A stretch of DNA of 64,000 nt from Augochlora pura (GCF_028453695.1 NC_135774.1:8308001-8372000), one strand, 5' to 3'. Numbered from the stretch's first letter, positions 35,527 to 47,655 are shown. Numbers and translations are program-made. Notes: generated from the sequence alone by a model not told the origin.

Positions 35527-35911
35527 ATGTCTTCGGGCAGGGGTATAGTCTCCCCTTCAGGAGGTCCCATTGTTCGCTGCGGACATGTAAAGAAATTAAA
35601 AACCCAAAAGAAGAAATTCTTCGTTCTAAGAGACGAGGCGCCAGGATTCCCTGCTTGCCTCGAATATTATGATAGCAAAAAGAAGTACGAGAGCAAGCAA
35701 CCGCCGAAGCGTAGCATCTTGCTAGACAGCTGCTTTAATATCAATAAACGCGTGGACACCAAACATAAGCACGTTATCGCGTTGTACACGAAAGACGAAT
35801 GCTTCTGCTTGATGCTCGAGAACGAAAAAGAGCTGCACGAATGGCTAAAGGACATGCTTTTACTTCAGAGCGGAGATGTGCCCGAAGGAGAGCAACCTCG
35901 GCCTATATTTG
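35527..35911 (+). CDS. chico: IRS exon 1: PH domain
   Basis: ATG at 35527-35529 in GCAGCGATGT. Encodes the PH domain with CGHVKKL at its start and KELHEWLKDML as the terminal helix. Donor TTTGGTAATG leaves one base of a Glu codon. Confidence 0.94.
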
Positions 35912-38900
35912 GTAATGTGCTATTACGGTTTGAATTAGAATTAGACCGCATATTGGAGACGAACGTATCACGCGTAGAAAAACACGTTGGCATTTCTCGG
36001 GAAACGTTTCCCCTCGGTGTTCCAAAATCCGAGTGGCATCAAATACCGATGTTTTGATGTTTCGGACCTGTTGTTTACCTGTTTGTTTAAATTCGTCACT
36101 ATCTGTATTATCAGGCTGACAAATTAATGTTTTTGGCGGTAAATATGAACAAAATTTTGTAGACAACAATTTCTCTTTCGAATACTTGTTTGATCATATT
36201 AATATGATCTAATAAATGACAAATTTATAATTTTTTTTCTTTTCTTTCCTTTTTTATCTGCAAGGACATGATTAATTTTAGATACATATACACCAGTATG
36301 TTTCTGTTTGCGATATATGTATGTAAACATTTATATGATTCTTGAGTATAATTTATTATATTCATGAAACAATAATCATTGAGGACAGAATTAAATAAAT
36401 AACGATAATATACGTTTCGATTGTTTATATTGAAATTAGTAGTGTTGATATTCATAAATTAGATTTGAAAACAAATTGCAAATGTAATATTGACTGAAAT
36501 TATGTTTTTTTAACTTTTACTGATGAGTATAGTTCATAAAATCTGGAAGATTCTCTTTTGTATTTGTAATACTATAATTATGTAATTGAGTAATATATTT
36601 CTGATGAAAAGAGAATAATGATAATAATTGGTTTCGCAGCACTATGTTATATATTATCAATTATAGTGAGATATAAACATAATATTTTATTTCAGAACAT
36701 GTATGGCAAGTTACAATGCAGAAAAAAGGACTTGGTGAACGAAAGAATATTCTTGGTCCCTATAGGCTATGTTTAACTGATCGCAAATTAAGTCTGGTGA
36801 AAATTGGGGAATCGGATAGTTCAGATACTCTTGATTTTCCTGTAAGCTCACTATCTTAATAAATGACATAGTCTGAGATTTCTGAAGGAACATTTTCCAC
36901 TTAAGAAACATAAGTAATGGCATATTTCTATTTCATAGCTGGTTTGCATCAGACGATGCGGGCATATGGATCGTATCTTCTATATGGAAGTAGGTCGTTC
37001 AGCAGTTACCGGTGGTGGAGAATTGTGGATGGAGGCTGAAGACAACAACATTACACAAAATATGCATGCTGCTATCCTGAATGCTATGACTAATTCTAGA
37101 ATCGACAAAGATGATGTGGGACCACAGCAAAGGATGCGTAGTTCTTCAGCAACTGAGGCCACAAAACCAATCTTTGTCCAACGGCGTCATGCTGGGCAAA
37201 AATTCCATAATTTTTCTCTCCTAGGTAAGCTTAATATTAAGAAATTATTCATGCATTTTGACTTATTATCAGTTATGGTCTCTTGCAATTCCTTATCACA
37301 ATTCTTAACTACAAAAACACTCTTTCAGTTATGTATATAGATTTATTGCACTTTCATAATATTTTAGTGTTTTACTTTTTATTTTGAGCACTTACCACTT
37401 AATGCAATAAAATATCACTGTACAGACAGATATCATCTTCATATAAATTCCTTTTTGAATCCGTGTGTAAGTTTTTACCCAAGACATTGGTCTCTACTAT
37501 GATCCAATACCATAACTGCACTATATTATATGCTTTAAAGATTTCAATTGAAACACAATATGTACAACCAGAAAGTCAGCTTCAGAGTAACACATATGGG
37601 TTGCGGGTATTACAGAGGAACACAGGACGCACAAGGAGCAGGTGGAAGCAGTCCAAGAACAGGAGCAGTCTAATCAGACTCAGAGTACCTCTTCTTGCAA
37701 TACAGTCACGGGTCTGTTTTTTGTCATTGTAGTTGTACTGCTTTATCTTCTTACGTGGGCGTTAAAGGTTGACAATTCAGGATAATCAGATTTCTAAGAG
37801 AATTATTGTTTCAGTAGCTTATATACATTTGCTAAAATGATACTATTAAGTCATTATTGTGTTTTTCAATGGATCGTGTCATTCATTTCTTCAATTGTGA
37901 TCAAATGATGAAAGGTATTTATGTTTTGCCACATGATTGGTAAAACTTCCAATATCATCATAAAGTAAATCTGAATTCTTATATTCAAATATTTAATCAA
38001 TTGAATCTCGTATTGGTATTCAGAGTGATAATTTGTGACTGTGTAAAATTATTACAATGATTTTATAACAGTCCAATTCTATCAGAACATTTATAGGATT
38101 TTATCGATTATTCCGTACACGCGAAAGTTTCTAGTATTTGCACAGTATGTTTCAATACTGTTCGCGTTGTATACTTACGAAGGATACCGCATAGAACGGA
38201 ATTGTGACCTTTGCACTCTTTTAAAAATAAAATATTACGATTCATTAGAAATTTATATTATTTTCTGTTAAAAAGAAAATATTTTTGTTGTCAAAGCCAA
38301 TATGCAACGATTGTTCTTTCATTAGTTGAAAATGTTTTTTGAATCTTAGATAATTATTTACAAAGGAGTACTATCATCAATTGTAATGACCTTGAAATGT
38401 GTTGTGAAGATCAATGTCGCGAGAAACTTACACGTTTAATCACAGTTTGATTTTAATTTAAAAGATTTTAAGGTGTTTCCCAATCTACATCTCTAATATT
38501 GTTATCTGTAAGATATGTAATTATCATAGCCTGTTTAATCCGAACCTAGCTAGCCACGACTATGTGTTTTATGAATATAAAAAAAACATTCTTTGAATCG
38601 ATTGGAAAACCTATCATGTTGTCATAAATATTGCATCAAAAATTCGGATGAACTCATTTTAGCTGTTTTTATTATTGTTTTCTAATACGCAATACGTGAA
38701 TGACATAAGTGGACAAACTGAAATAGAAACGACCATAGTACAAAGTTTATGTACTATGTTTCTTCTTGAAAGTTCGCATGAATCACAAAAAATAAACAAC
38801 ACGTGCAGTTTGGATTAGATTATTATTTGTTGAATATAAATATTACAGTTATACACTCTAGAAAATTATGTTGAAGTATGTTTTTAAATCAAATGTAGCA

Positions 38901-41900
38901 TGTAGTTTGTGAATTGAGTGAACAAGTTATTTGTCTGAAACTTAATCTTGCATTGCAGTTTAATTATCATTACTGTATTGTGAATTTAATGCATCAGTAA
39001 CAAAAATCATAAGGTGAAATTTGTTTCAGTAAAAGATTAGAAGGTGATATATAATTTTTAGATATAGAACAGAACTTCTATTTGGTACTGCAATCTAATT
39101 GTAAATAATCTTTTGCAAAACTAATAATTCTGACCCTTCTATTCTACCGCCGCAGATACATAAATTAAATTACTCGATTGACATTGACCTTTGTAACGTA
39201 TTTCCAGCAAATTCTAGACAGCGCGTTACTATTAACATCGTAAGAGATAAATTTTATGAACAATATGTAAAAGGAAGAGAAGTAGTTGTATGCAAGTGAG
39301 AGCTGTATGGTTTGCAGCCGTTGCTGGTACCGGGGCTGGAACTGCTGGGATTGCCTCGACTAATACCAACTGTGCCACTACCACTAGACGTCGTCATTCG
39401 GTAGCGAGTCATCCCAATATCCTGAATAATTCCCAATCCATTCATGTTACGACAACGACTACAACTACAACAACAACCACCTCTATCACCATCACTACGA
39501 CCGCTACCGTGACCACCACAACCACAACCGCGACAATATCCCATCAGAGAACCCTGTCGCTGCCCCTAGCCGCCGTTATTATCAATCAAATGCAATCATC
39601 TAAAAGATCAGTTTTACGCTGTATGTATTTTTTTTGGTCATACGATAAATCAGCAAAAGACTCTTTGTTTCTCTTTAAGTGTCTCTGCCTCGCTGCCTCC
39701 TGTTTTCTGTTCCACCCTCAATATCTACTTCTCGATCCCTTTGATCGTTCCTAAACAATCGCAACAAAAACTGCCTAGCCAGATCGAATACTATCGCTGC
39801 TTCGTTATACAATGTTCTAGTTCTCCGCGAGATTCTCACGTTCTGCCGTAGACATGTCGGACGCTTCTTCTCGCATGCATCAATTGCACGACAAATCATA
39901 ACAAGGTTTCGCTTTTTTTCTTCCGTTTTTTCGTCGCGGAGAGCGACCATCGGCATATTTGCCGCCGCGTGTCTTTCGAATAATAGTTTCATGCGTCATT
40001 TTCGTTCTCTTCGTATGCGACACTTTCTTCCCTGACTGTTTTTTTGCAACGCCTTGTGCATCGGTGACATTTTATCTGGTTTCTTCAGTCGATTTCAAAC
40101 AATCAATTTTTGATCACTATTCATTGCTTGTACCCAATATATATGTATAAATGAATAACATACTGTATACATGAATATGCATATATATATACATATATAA
40201 AGTTTTTATATGGAATTATTTGGAAATGCAAACGAACTAACCGCTGCTATGCTGGGAGGATGGATGTTTTTCAAATTTTATTTTCTGGGTTATGTGTCAT
40301 GGGACTATGTGACTGATTATTGCTGTTTTAGGTCCGAACGGGCGCGACAGATGCGACAGTTTGCCATCGAGGGCTCGCACCACCAGCGAAAGTCATCCTA
40401 CGACGATACTGAGTCATCCTAGGAATACTCACTTCGTACCTCACATATTGAGACCCCATTCGATGTGCGGGGGAAGACCCCTTTCCTATTCACCACCGAT
40501 CAATTCGATGCCTATCAGTCCCGCTTCCGTAGCCTGTTCCACGGATTCTGCGGGATCGTCCCTTTCGATGGACGATGGTGGTGAAAGCGCTTTAGAAGAG
40601 AGCACGGTATCGAGATATGGACACTCGTTAACACCTGACGAGCCGGTCATATTAGAGGAGAACGGCGACGATTATGCCGCCTGGTCCATATCGCACTCGC
40701 ATAATAAATATTCGCCGAACTTTAAATCTCATTCTCCTTCCCAGGTGGGTGGAGGTTTACGCACCATTTATGTAATTACAAAGCAACGAGTCGCGATTTA
40801 ACGTCTACAATTTTTGCTGTCTTTGACAGCAGAGTTCCTATATAGATATGTACAGTCCTTGTGGATCGAGTCCTGGCCGCAGCGGAGCCTACATGCAAAT
40901 GAGTTCAGGAACAGGACACTCGCATTCACGAGCCTCATCCTTAGTTGAGGAGAGTAGCACTTTACCAGAGGGTTATGTACCTATGGCGCCCGTTGGCAAC
41001 AACGGATACGTCGATATGGATCCTTCGCATAGTCATAACGGCCATTTTCCTGATGATATGTCACAACACGGTGGCAGTCCTTGTTCTGTCACTTCTGGTA
41101 CACCCAGCACGGACTTACGATTCTCCGAATATCATTTGGATAAAGTGTCGAGTTTTCTACCTCCTGGGGACGACTTAACTAGACCAGTTAGAGCCTATTC
41201 CATCGGTTCTCGACCGGAACCTTTAAATAGGCACCGTAAAAATAGGTATCGAATTCTATATGCATGCTGATCAGTTAATAAGTATGTTACATTCTCTCTA
41301 TAAACAAAATACGAATATGCAATTTCTCAGTATTGACTACTACTATTCAATGTAGTCCCTGATCATCCGTAACCATTTACGATTTTCCTTATAGTACTTT
41401 ATAAAATGAAGATAAATAATTACGATTTTGTAACTAATTGTTCATAGAAATAGCAATTTTATTCATCCAACAAAGACAATAGGGCTTCGATTGAACATAG
41501 TATAGAATTTGATGAATTTATTAATAGACTTTTAAACAAGTTCATTCATCAGTGATTTTCCTAACCTCATTCTTAAATTCTATATACTATCTAATGACTG
41601 TGCGATTTGAGGCATTTCATCTATATACAGTAATGTGCAAAGATTTTTTACTTTACTATACACGAGAAGCTCGAAAAAGTAGACTTTGTTAAAGTTATTT
41701 TTTTTACATTCTTTGTCACTTCAAATTTTTTCATGTTTCCCCCTGACATTTTTTTTATTATCTATGGCAATATACGATTCCCCCATGCACTAGAATTGGA
41801 ATTAGTTATACATCAATAATGATACTGCTTTTATATAATCATTAATTGGTTGAAAAACATCTCTTTTAAAATATAAGTTAGGAGAATGCGTAACTTACTT

Positions 41901-44855
41901 ATTGATTGACTTTTCAATTAGTGTAGTACGTCTTTTTCTTTTAAATCTAAAATTTTTATGTAAGATGCTGCAACTTAATTTTTTCTTGAAGTACTGTGGA
42001 AAGTGTTGACTCCTTTACATAATGAGAAGGAATTCGATAACGTGGAAAAGATTTTGGAGGATGTTTAAAGAGATGATCATTGGTTCTTACTGAATTAGTA
42101 ATTCAAAGTTAAGCTTAGAATGCTGCATTGTTGGACATTGGAAAAAATAAGAGAAGGAGCCGGTCAAATCTCAATGACGTGATAATTTGATTAATCTCAC
42201 TGATCATCACTTCGAATATCTGTGCATACAAAAATTTGTTCCTTTTTATCTATACAGTGACGTAAAATTAATATCTTGTGTGTTTAGTGTGGTAGCACTC
42301 TGTTCTGAAACTTGTAATGGTTTTGTTGTGAAATTTCGCAAATATTGTACGGTATAAATAAGTTCATTCTGTGTATTACACAGTATGAATATGTGTTTAA
42401 TCGTCTATTTTTCATAGGTTGGATATTACTCAACAAGAAGCGAGTCGAGTGAGAGCATTCTCTGTAGGCAGTAGGTCGAAGAAACCTGAGATTGGAAGGT
42501 TTGCGAATATAATAAACGCAGCAATGTCAGCTGGCTCTGATAACACAAGTTCCAGCAAGTCGAATTCAGCACCACTGCTGTCTAGCTCTTGGGGACATAA
42601 CTCTGGTTGTTCTGTAAATTCGGAGCGTATGGAGGATTTGATGGAATTGGACTTCACCAAGCCTAGTATTTCTACGACTTTGAATTCATCACCTTCGTCA
42701 TATTCGCAGTCACAATCACGGTCATATTCTTATTCTACTGCCAATGACACCAGTTCCTATGTTGATATGTCTCCTGGACAACCGCCCTCATCGAACATGG
42801 CTCCTTATGTCGATATGAGCCGCATAAATAAGGTATTAAGATTATAAATGTTTACAGATTTTAGTAAAAAAGTAAATGAATCTTTTTGTGTAAATCGTAA
42901 AAGTAGTGAATGCAATGAGATCATATAAATATTTATTAATTCTAGAGAATTGCCGTTGAATTTTAATACTTCCATTTTTCAGATCAATCGTAATAACAAT
43001 AATAATACAATCACTGCCAATCAAAATCATAGTCACATACATATATCATCTTCTGCTTCTACACATAAACCTATAATTACTACTTTGAAGCCGGTGGAGG
43101 AAGCAGAAGCGCCATATGTAAGAATGGATGGAGCAGTCGAAGATTGGTCCCAATGCAACACAAGTCCTAAACAAATTTCGTCACCCATGCAAGAAGAATG
43201 CGTGCAATCAAATGGACCACCAGGTATAGATTCTTATGCATTTAAAATTCTATGTATTATAAAAGTCAGAAAAAAGTTTAGTGTCTTGGAGAATATTACT
43301 TATTAAAAATATCACTTATGGAAAATATTTTAAAGTCTTTTCGACGGGGAAATGGTGCGGATTATGAACACTTTATACGGGAAATAAAAATTCAAAAAGA
43401 TGTCCTATAGTAGAAAATTTTAATATGAAGAAAAATTGAGATTTACTGAATTGGTAATTATTACATCGACTGTCGCGACGATCTTATGTGTTTGACACAA
43501 TTCTTCATCCATTTTTAAAGCTAATTCTTATCATAACGCATCTGTATAATCCGAAGCTTATTAGAATTTACAGAATCTCAAAAGTTTGAAGATGTAATCT
43601 TCATGTTCCATTTTAAATTTTCGTGTAACGCTAATTATACGTTTGCATAAATAAAACGGAACTTAACAATTATTAATACACTTCGCAACTACTGTTTGAG
43701 CCAAATAGAAACTCTTATTGTCAATAAATCAATAATTTTATTAAATTGTAGACATAAACATTGTTTTGCGAATAAATAACATGCTAATCAAAAGTACGAC
43801 ATGCTTGGAATAATCTAGTATTGTCAACATATGTAAATTACAATTCAAGACATTGTTATAACGTTGATTAACCCCGACTATAAATTTTTGTATCTTAAGA
43901 TAAGAGCTACTTAATTACTGAATCGTAATGAATTTTAGGCGTGACCAGAACTGCACCGGTTGATCTTCCACGGCGGCCACATGTCGATTATGTTGATATG
44001 AATTTTAAATCAAGAACAATTCTAGAACAAGATTACATGAACATGGACATGAGTAATCGAAACAATCGCAAAGCAACACGGACAGATATTCGTAAGGAAA
44101 AGTTACGTTCCCAACCGATTGCGATTCAAGCGGGAAACAAACCTTTAAAAACACCTAATTTCTTACCCTTGAATGGAAGTCCGGAATCAGAAAGTTTAGC
44201 GAGTACGCCTGCGTCGCCTCCGCGGGCTACTCCAACAGGTTCCTCAGCAACGATCTTCCCATTCTCTCTGAATAGTCCCCAGTCACCCGAAAAGTCTTTT
44301 GGTTATCAAAAAAATAACGAGGAATCTTCGGCATTGACTATGACTAGCAAAAGCGATCGAGCGATTGTAGAATCAGCGAATAGGGTGAATTCTGTTTCGG
44401 TGACCGAAGGAAACAGTTTGTCGAAAGTAATCAACGATAGACCGACTAGTCCAACAGGAAAGGATAACCGAGTGATATCGAATCTGTTATCGTCACAAGA
44501 GAATATGTTGAACTCTCTAATGAAAAACTTCGCCGATTTGACCGTGTCGAAGCCTCGTTTGATAACCGCGTCTCCTAACACCAGTCCCACGTTATCTGGG
44601 TTCAAAACAACAGAAACCACAGAAAAGCAGCCGACGTCGCCGAAAATTCCGGAAGAAACACCGACACCTACACCTACGGCTACGTCGAGTCCATTAGAGA
44701 ATGAAAATGTTGATAAACTACAGTCTGATGCAACAAATTTGCACTACGCTAGCCTTGATCTTCCTGAGACAGGAAGCGTGGCGCCAGTATCGCCAGCTAC
44801 TCAAGACAGCTTCAATTATGCTGAAATCGACTTCCAGAAACTTAAGCCAAATTAA
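35527..44855 (+). CDS. chico: Insulin receptor substrate (IRS/chico), 8 exons, 1072 aa
   Basis: Docking protein that couples the insulin/IGF receptor to PI3K; it acts at the plasma membrane. Exons: 35527-35911, 36696-36841, 36939-37224, 40332-40744, 40830-41245, 42418-42832, 42983-43223, 43939-44855; the sum is 3219 bp = 1073 codons. Start: MSSGRGIV, the first ATG in the frame. PH domain about residues 13-115 (VRCGHVKKLKTQKKKFFVL), PTB about 129-240 (VWQVTMQKKGLG, LCLTDRKLSLVKI, CIRRCGHMDRIFYMEVGRS). The long tail is Ser/Pro-rich and disordered, with RDRCDSLPSRARTTSES (Akt-type sites) and nine YxxM PI3K-SH2 motifs: YIDM 414, YMQM 431, YVPM 459, YVDM 470, YVDM 663, YVDM 679, YVRM 732, YVDM 785, YMNM 800. 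C-terminal HYASLDL (Y1037) and NYAEIDF (Y1061) resemble SHP2-binding sites. Orthology is very sure; extra exons in intron 3 are possible. Confidence 0.96.
36696..36841 (+). CDS. chico: IRS exon 2: PTB domain, first part
   Basis: Acceptor TTATTTCAG, donor CCTGTAAGC. Encodes VWQVTMQKKGLGERKNILG and LCLTDRKLSLVKIGE. Confidence 0.94.
36939..37224 (+). CDS. chico: IRS exon 3: PTB domain, second part
   Basis: Acceptor TTTCATAG, donor CTAGGTAAGC in phase 1. Encodes CIRRCGHMDRIFYMEVGRS, LWMEAEDNNITQNMHAAIL (PTB C-terminal helix) and QRRHAGQKFHNFSLL. Confidence 0.94.
37616..37785 (+). CDS. Possible alternative terminal exon of IRS encoding a membrane tail
   Basis: In intron 3 a frame opens after TATTACAG at 37615 with two bases that complete the phase-1 codon of exon 3 (giving Glu), runs 55 codons and stops at TAA 37783-37785. 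It reads a Glu/Gln-rich polar stretch (EEHRTHKEQVEAVQEQEQ) and then a 20-residue hydrophobic segment, VTGLFFVIVVVLLYLLTWAL, followed by KVDNSG: the layout of a tail anchor. An in-frame TAA lies at 37588-37590 and there is no ATG between, so the frame can only be used after splicing. Joined to exon 3 it would give a 328-residue PH-PTB protein without YxxM motifs. It could instead belong to an unrelated transcript or be chance. Confidence 0.4.
39318..39620 (+). CDS. Possible 303-bp cassette exon of IRS (Thr-rich)
   Basis: Stop-free segment of intron 3 with acceptor GGTTTGCAG and donor GCTGTATGT. Both ends are phase 1, so including it between 37224 and 40332 keeps frame and adds 101 residues. 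It encodes AVAGTGAGTAGIAS, TTRRRHSVASHPNIL (an Arg-x-Arg-x-x-Ser type site), a Thr-rich tract using ACA, ACC, ACG and ACT, and HQRTLSLPLAAVII. The open frame continues past the donor to 39754. The composition resembles an IRS tail, but the Thr tract is repeat-like and could be a microsatellite. Confidence 0.4.
40332..40744 (+). CDS. chico: IRS exon 4: Akt-site serine region
   Basis: Acceptor GTTTTAG, donor CAGGTGGGT. Encodes GPNGRDRCDSLPSRARTTSE, the block found after the PTB domain in IRS proteins, then RPLSYSPPINSMPISPAS. Confidence 0.94.
40830..41245 (+). CDS. chico: IRS exon 5: four YxxM motifs
   Basis: Acceptor TCTTTGACAG followed at once by CAG, a tandem NAGNAG site, so the exon may begin at 40830 or 40833. 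Encodes SSYIDM, GAYMQM, EGYVPM and NGYVDM. Donor ATAGGTATC. Confidence 0.93.
42418..42832 (+). CDS. chico: IRS exon 6: two YVDM motifs
   Basis: Acceptor TTTTTCATAG, donor AAGGTATTA. Encodes RVRAFSVGSRSKKPEIGRF (serine kinase-type site), a long Ser-rich stretch, SSYVDMSPG and APYVDMSR. Confidence 0.93.
42983..43223 (+). CDS. chico: IRS exon 7: Asn/His-rich, YVRM
   Basis: Acceptor CATTTTTCAG, donor CAGGTATAG. Begins with a poly-Asn run and contains APYVRMDGAVEDW. Confidence 0.92.
43939..44855 (+). CDS. chico: IRS terminal exon 8
   Basis: Acceptor GAATTTTAG. Contains DYVDMNFKS, QDYMNMDM, a Ser/Thr/Pro-rich tail, and C-terminal HYASLDLPE and FNYAEIDFQKLKPN before TAA 44853-44855. Confidence 0.94.
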
Positions 44856-44940
44856 ACGTCATCTCAGATGTGAGTAGCTGTATCGGTGTACCGTGTTGTA
44901 GCGTGACAGAGTGCGGATGAATGGTGAAAGCAAACAAGTA

Positions 44941-44946
44941 AATAAA
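44941..44946 (+). other. poly(A) signal candidate (IRS)
   Basis: AATAAA 86 bases after the stop codon. Further AATAAA-rich sequence near 45640 lies inside a hairpin. Confidence 0.45.
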
Positions 44947-45157
44947 ATATTAGATCATCTGGAGGGAGATCCATATTTCTTTTTATATTTTTAGAAGATG
45001 AGATACAAAGACATAATCACAACCATTAGTTGCCTATGATATATCTGAACCACGAAGCCAGAGTGTATTCATTTGTTTTAAAATGAAATTTTACGCTTTT
45101 TTCGTAACAAATCTTTCAGTCTTCCTACTGATGTAAATAATTTTTTAAAAGTCGTTT

Positions 45158-45381
45158 TTAACACTAGATTTACGGAATCCGTCAAAATGACGGGTCACTG
45201 ATTTGTTAACGTACCATTATTCAGATTTTAAAGATACATTTGTTGCTTATTTATCGATTATATTTACTATAATTATTTATATTTATTCATTTATCGATTA
45301 CATTAACGATTAGAATAGATCGTTACTTTCATAAACATATATAAAACGGCTGCTTTTATTACTCCGTAAACCTAGTGTTAA
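45158..45381. mobile_element. TTAA-flanked MITE (piggyBac-like), 224 bp
   Basis: TTAACACTAGATTTACGGA (45158-45176) and TCCGTAAACCTAGTGTTAA (45363-45381) are inverted copies with one mismatch in 19, each ending in TTAA, the piggyBac target site. No coding capacity. Confidence 0.8.
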
Positions 45382-45607
45382 TATAACGATGCAAACATAT
45401 ACTGTAACGTACACTTTTCATGGTGCAATCGTGTCAAATGATGAGAAAATTTCTACTTCGAAAAAGGAGATCTTCCATTAGAGGACAGAGAAAGCTCTGT
45501 TACAAATTATATTTTTAAAAACTACTAAATTATTACCGTTCACAGTGCCGCAATTTGGTACTATAAATTTTAAGCTGTATTGATTTTTTACTTTGACGAA
45601 TAACATT

Positions 45608-45749
45608 CTTCAATATATTGTTTCACTTATGAAGAATAAAATGATATATTATAAATAAAATATATCATTTTATTCTGCAAAAGTGAAACAATATATTGAA
45701 GAAAGGGAACAACAAAATAACCCTTATAAAAAGTTTTGTTGTTCTCTTT
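45608..45749. repeat. Two adjacent hairpins, 42-bp and 16-bp stems
   Basis: Arms 45608-45649 and 45660-45701 pair over 42 bases with two mismatches around a 10-base loop. Immediately after, 45702-45717 pairs with 45734-45749 (15 of 16). Either a foldback element or a transcribed hairpin. Confidence 0.8.
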
Positions 45750-46409
45750 TAAATTTTGAAAAGCATGACCACTTTTTAGGGTTGTGTTGGCTCAGATATA
45801 TTATTCTGTAATTTGTAAAGAACGAGAAAAAATATATAGAACAATAATAGTTGTGATTATATTGTATTTCACCTCCTTGATATATGTATAAAAAGAAATT
45901 CGTTTCGACTCTGAGACGGTAATTAACTTTTGGCGAATAGAAAGAATGAGTAAAAGAGAGAAATAGAGAAGTGTACTTGAGTAAAGAGGAAAGAGAGTTC
46001 GTGGGTTTCCCATGCTGATCCTTCCTGCTGCGAGTTTGCGCAATGCAACAGTCATCTGCGCTTGGTCCGTTTACACGTGTCTAGGGGTGCTGGATTGACT
46101 CATTGCCTTATCTGTTATTAAATAACTAACAGACATGGCAATCGATCGTTCCAACATTGGCTGAGTTTGAAGTACGAATCGTCAGGATGTTAAATACGAA
46201 TTGTACATAGAAAATTTCTTTTAACCAAAATTGAATCATGATCGTTTTATCCATCGTATGGTCCTGACTTTTCGTAAGCTAGATTGGTGCCCACACTTCT
46301 GATTACGCGAAATCTGATGTTGTTGTTTTTTTACCCGCATGTAGCAACTGTTTGTTATAAGAATTTTTGAATTCTTGATATTGGAACGTTGATTTGTTTC
46401 TTTATTTTC

Positions 46410-46414
<5 letters not shown>

Positions 46415-46444
<30 letters not shown>

Positions 46445-46467
46445 TATCATTATTAATATTATTATTT
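46415..46467. repeat. (TTA)n microsatellite
   Basis: TTATTATTATTATTA run continuing with interruptions. Confidence 0.9.
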
Positions 46468-47017
46468 CTTTTTTTTAACGAACTATTTGTGATGAGGATT
46501 GCCGATATTATCTGTGAATTTTAAATTTTATCTTGTTCCTTCTGTTTTTCTTGCTCGAATCTTATCGACCGTAGTAAGACTCTAATACGAGCGGAAATTG
46601 TTTTTGTTTGGCTGAATCTGAATAGTATTTATCGGCTCCATCGCGAACGTATACTTTTTAGATTCTAGAGTGATTATCATAATTGTTATTGCTAATCATG
46701 TTATATTTTAGTAAATTTGATTGGAGATCGTGCGAGCACGACACGTTATCAGAAAATGGGTACTAATTAAGATCGCTCGAGTGCGGTGCAGCTGGCCAAT
46801 GCTGGATCGATACAATTCACCGAGAGTTTCTATTTCAAACTGGTAGATGCTCCCTAATACGAATTATAAATAGGTGTTATCATGCTTTTTCGTATAAAAT
46901 TATAAAACGACTGCAATTAACGGCGCAGTCACGTGCGCTTAAATGTCACACACATTGGACACATACACAAGCATTTACAGGGTATTCTGTAAAAGATGGT
47001 ACAACTGCAAAGAAAGG

Positions 47018-47033
47018 GAGAGAGAGAGAGAGA
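47018..47033. repeat. (GA)n microsatellite
   Basis: An uninterrupted GA dinucleotide run. Confidence 0.85.
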
Positions 47034-47553
47034 ATGAGAGAAATGATTGGTTGTGTAAAAAGAAACAAAAGAAAATTGTAAAACCAATCTTACAATGTTG
47101 TTGCCGAGAGTAGAAGAGAAAAATATTTCATAATATTGTTGCGGAGGCTTCTGCTTCTCCTCGCCGGTGAACACATTTTATAATAAAGAACCGGGGATGT
47201 AACTATTTATTTACAATAACAATTAACAGTTGTAACTATTAAGTCTGTAATATGTCGTTAATCGTTATACGTCTTCTCTTTCTGACGTCTTGGATCGATT
47301 TGCCGATCTTCTTCTCGTCGACAACTATTCTGTTGACCGGAAACCAGAATCCACGATTCGGAAGTCGACTTCTCTTGATCGAATGGTTCCAATTGAAATC
47401 TTTGTGATGCTCTCGGAATATCGCAGGGGAGGCAACTTCACTGCTGTCATAATTTCATATCGTCGTAACAATATTATCATGTTTTATGAGTTTGATTTTA
47501 TGACATACTTCTCCTCGCATACAGTTTAAGGATAGTTCGGTTATAAATTATAT

Positions 47554-47655
47554 CATATCGTGTATATACATATGCATTGTCTAACTGATGCTGTATATAT
47601 ACGTGTACGCGTATGTATGCGAATTGCATACATATGTATATGTATATATATATAG
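47554..47655. repeat. Alternating purine-pyrimidine (TA/TG) tract
   Basis: Mixed ATAC/GTAT/TATA stretch of about 100 bases, low complexity. Confidence 0.6.

Noticed and set aside
39675..39992. 105-codon minus-strand frame in IRS intron 3
   Set aside because: Arg/Lys/Glu-rich without familiar motifs and antisense within an intron; no evidence beyond length.
40840..40845. TATAG as the acceptor of IRS exon 5
   Set aside because: It gives the wrong phase and would remove the YIDM motif; TTTGACAG at 40829 keeps phase 0 and adds SSYIDM.
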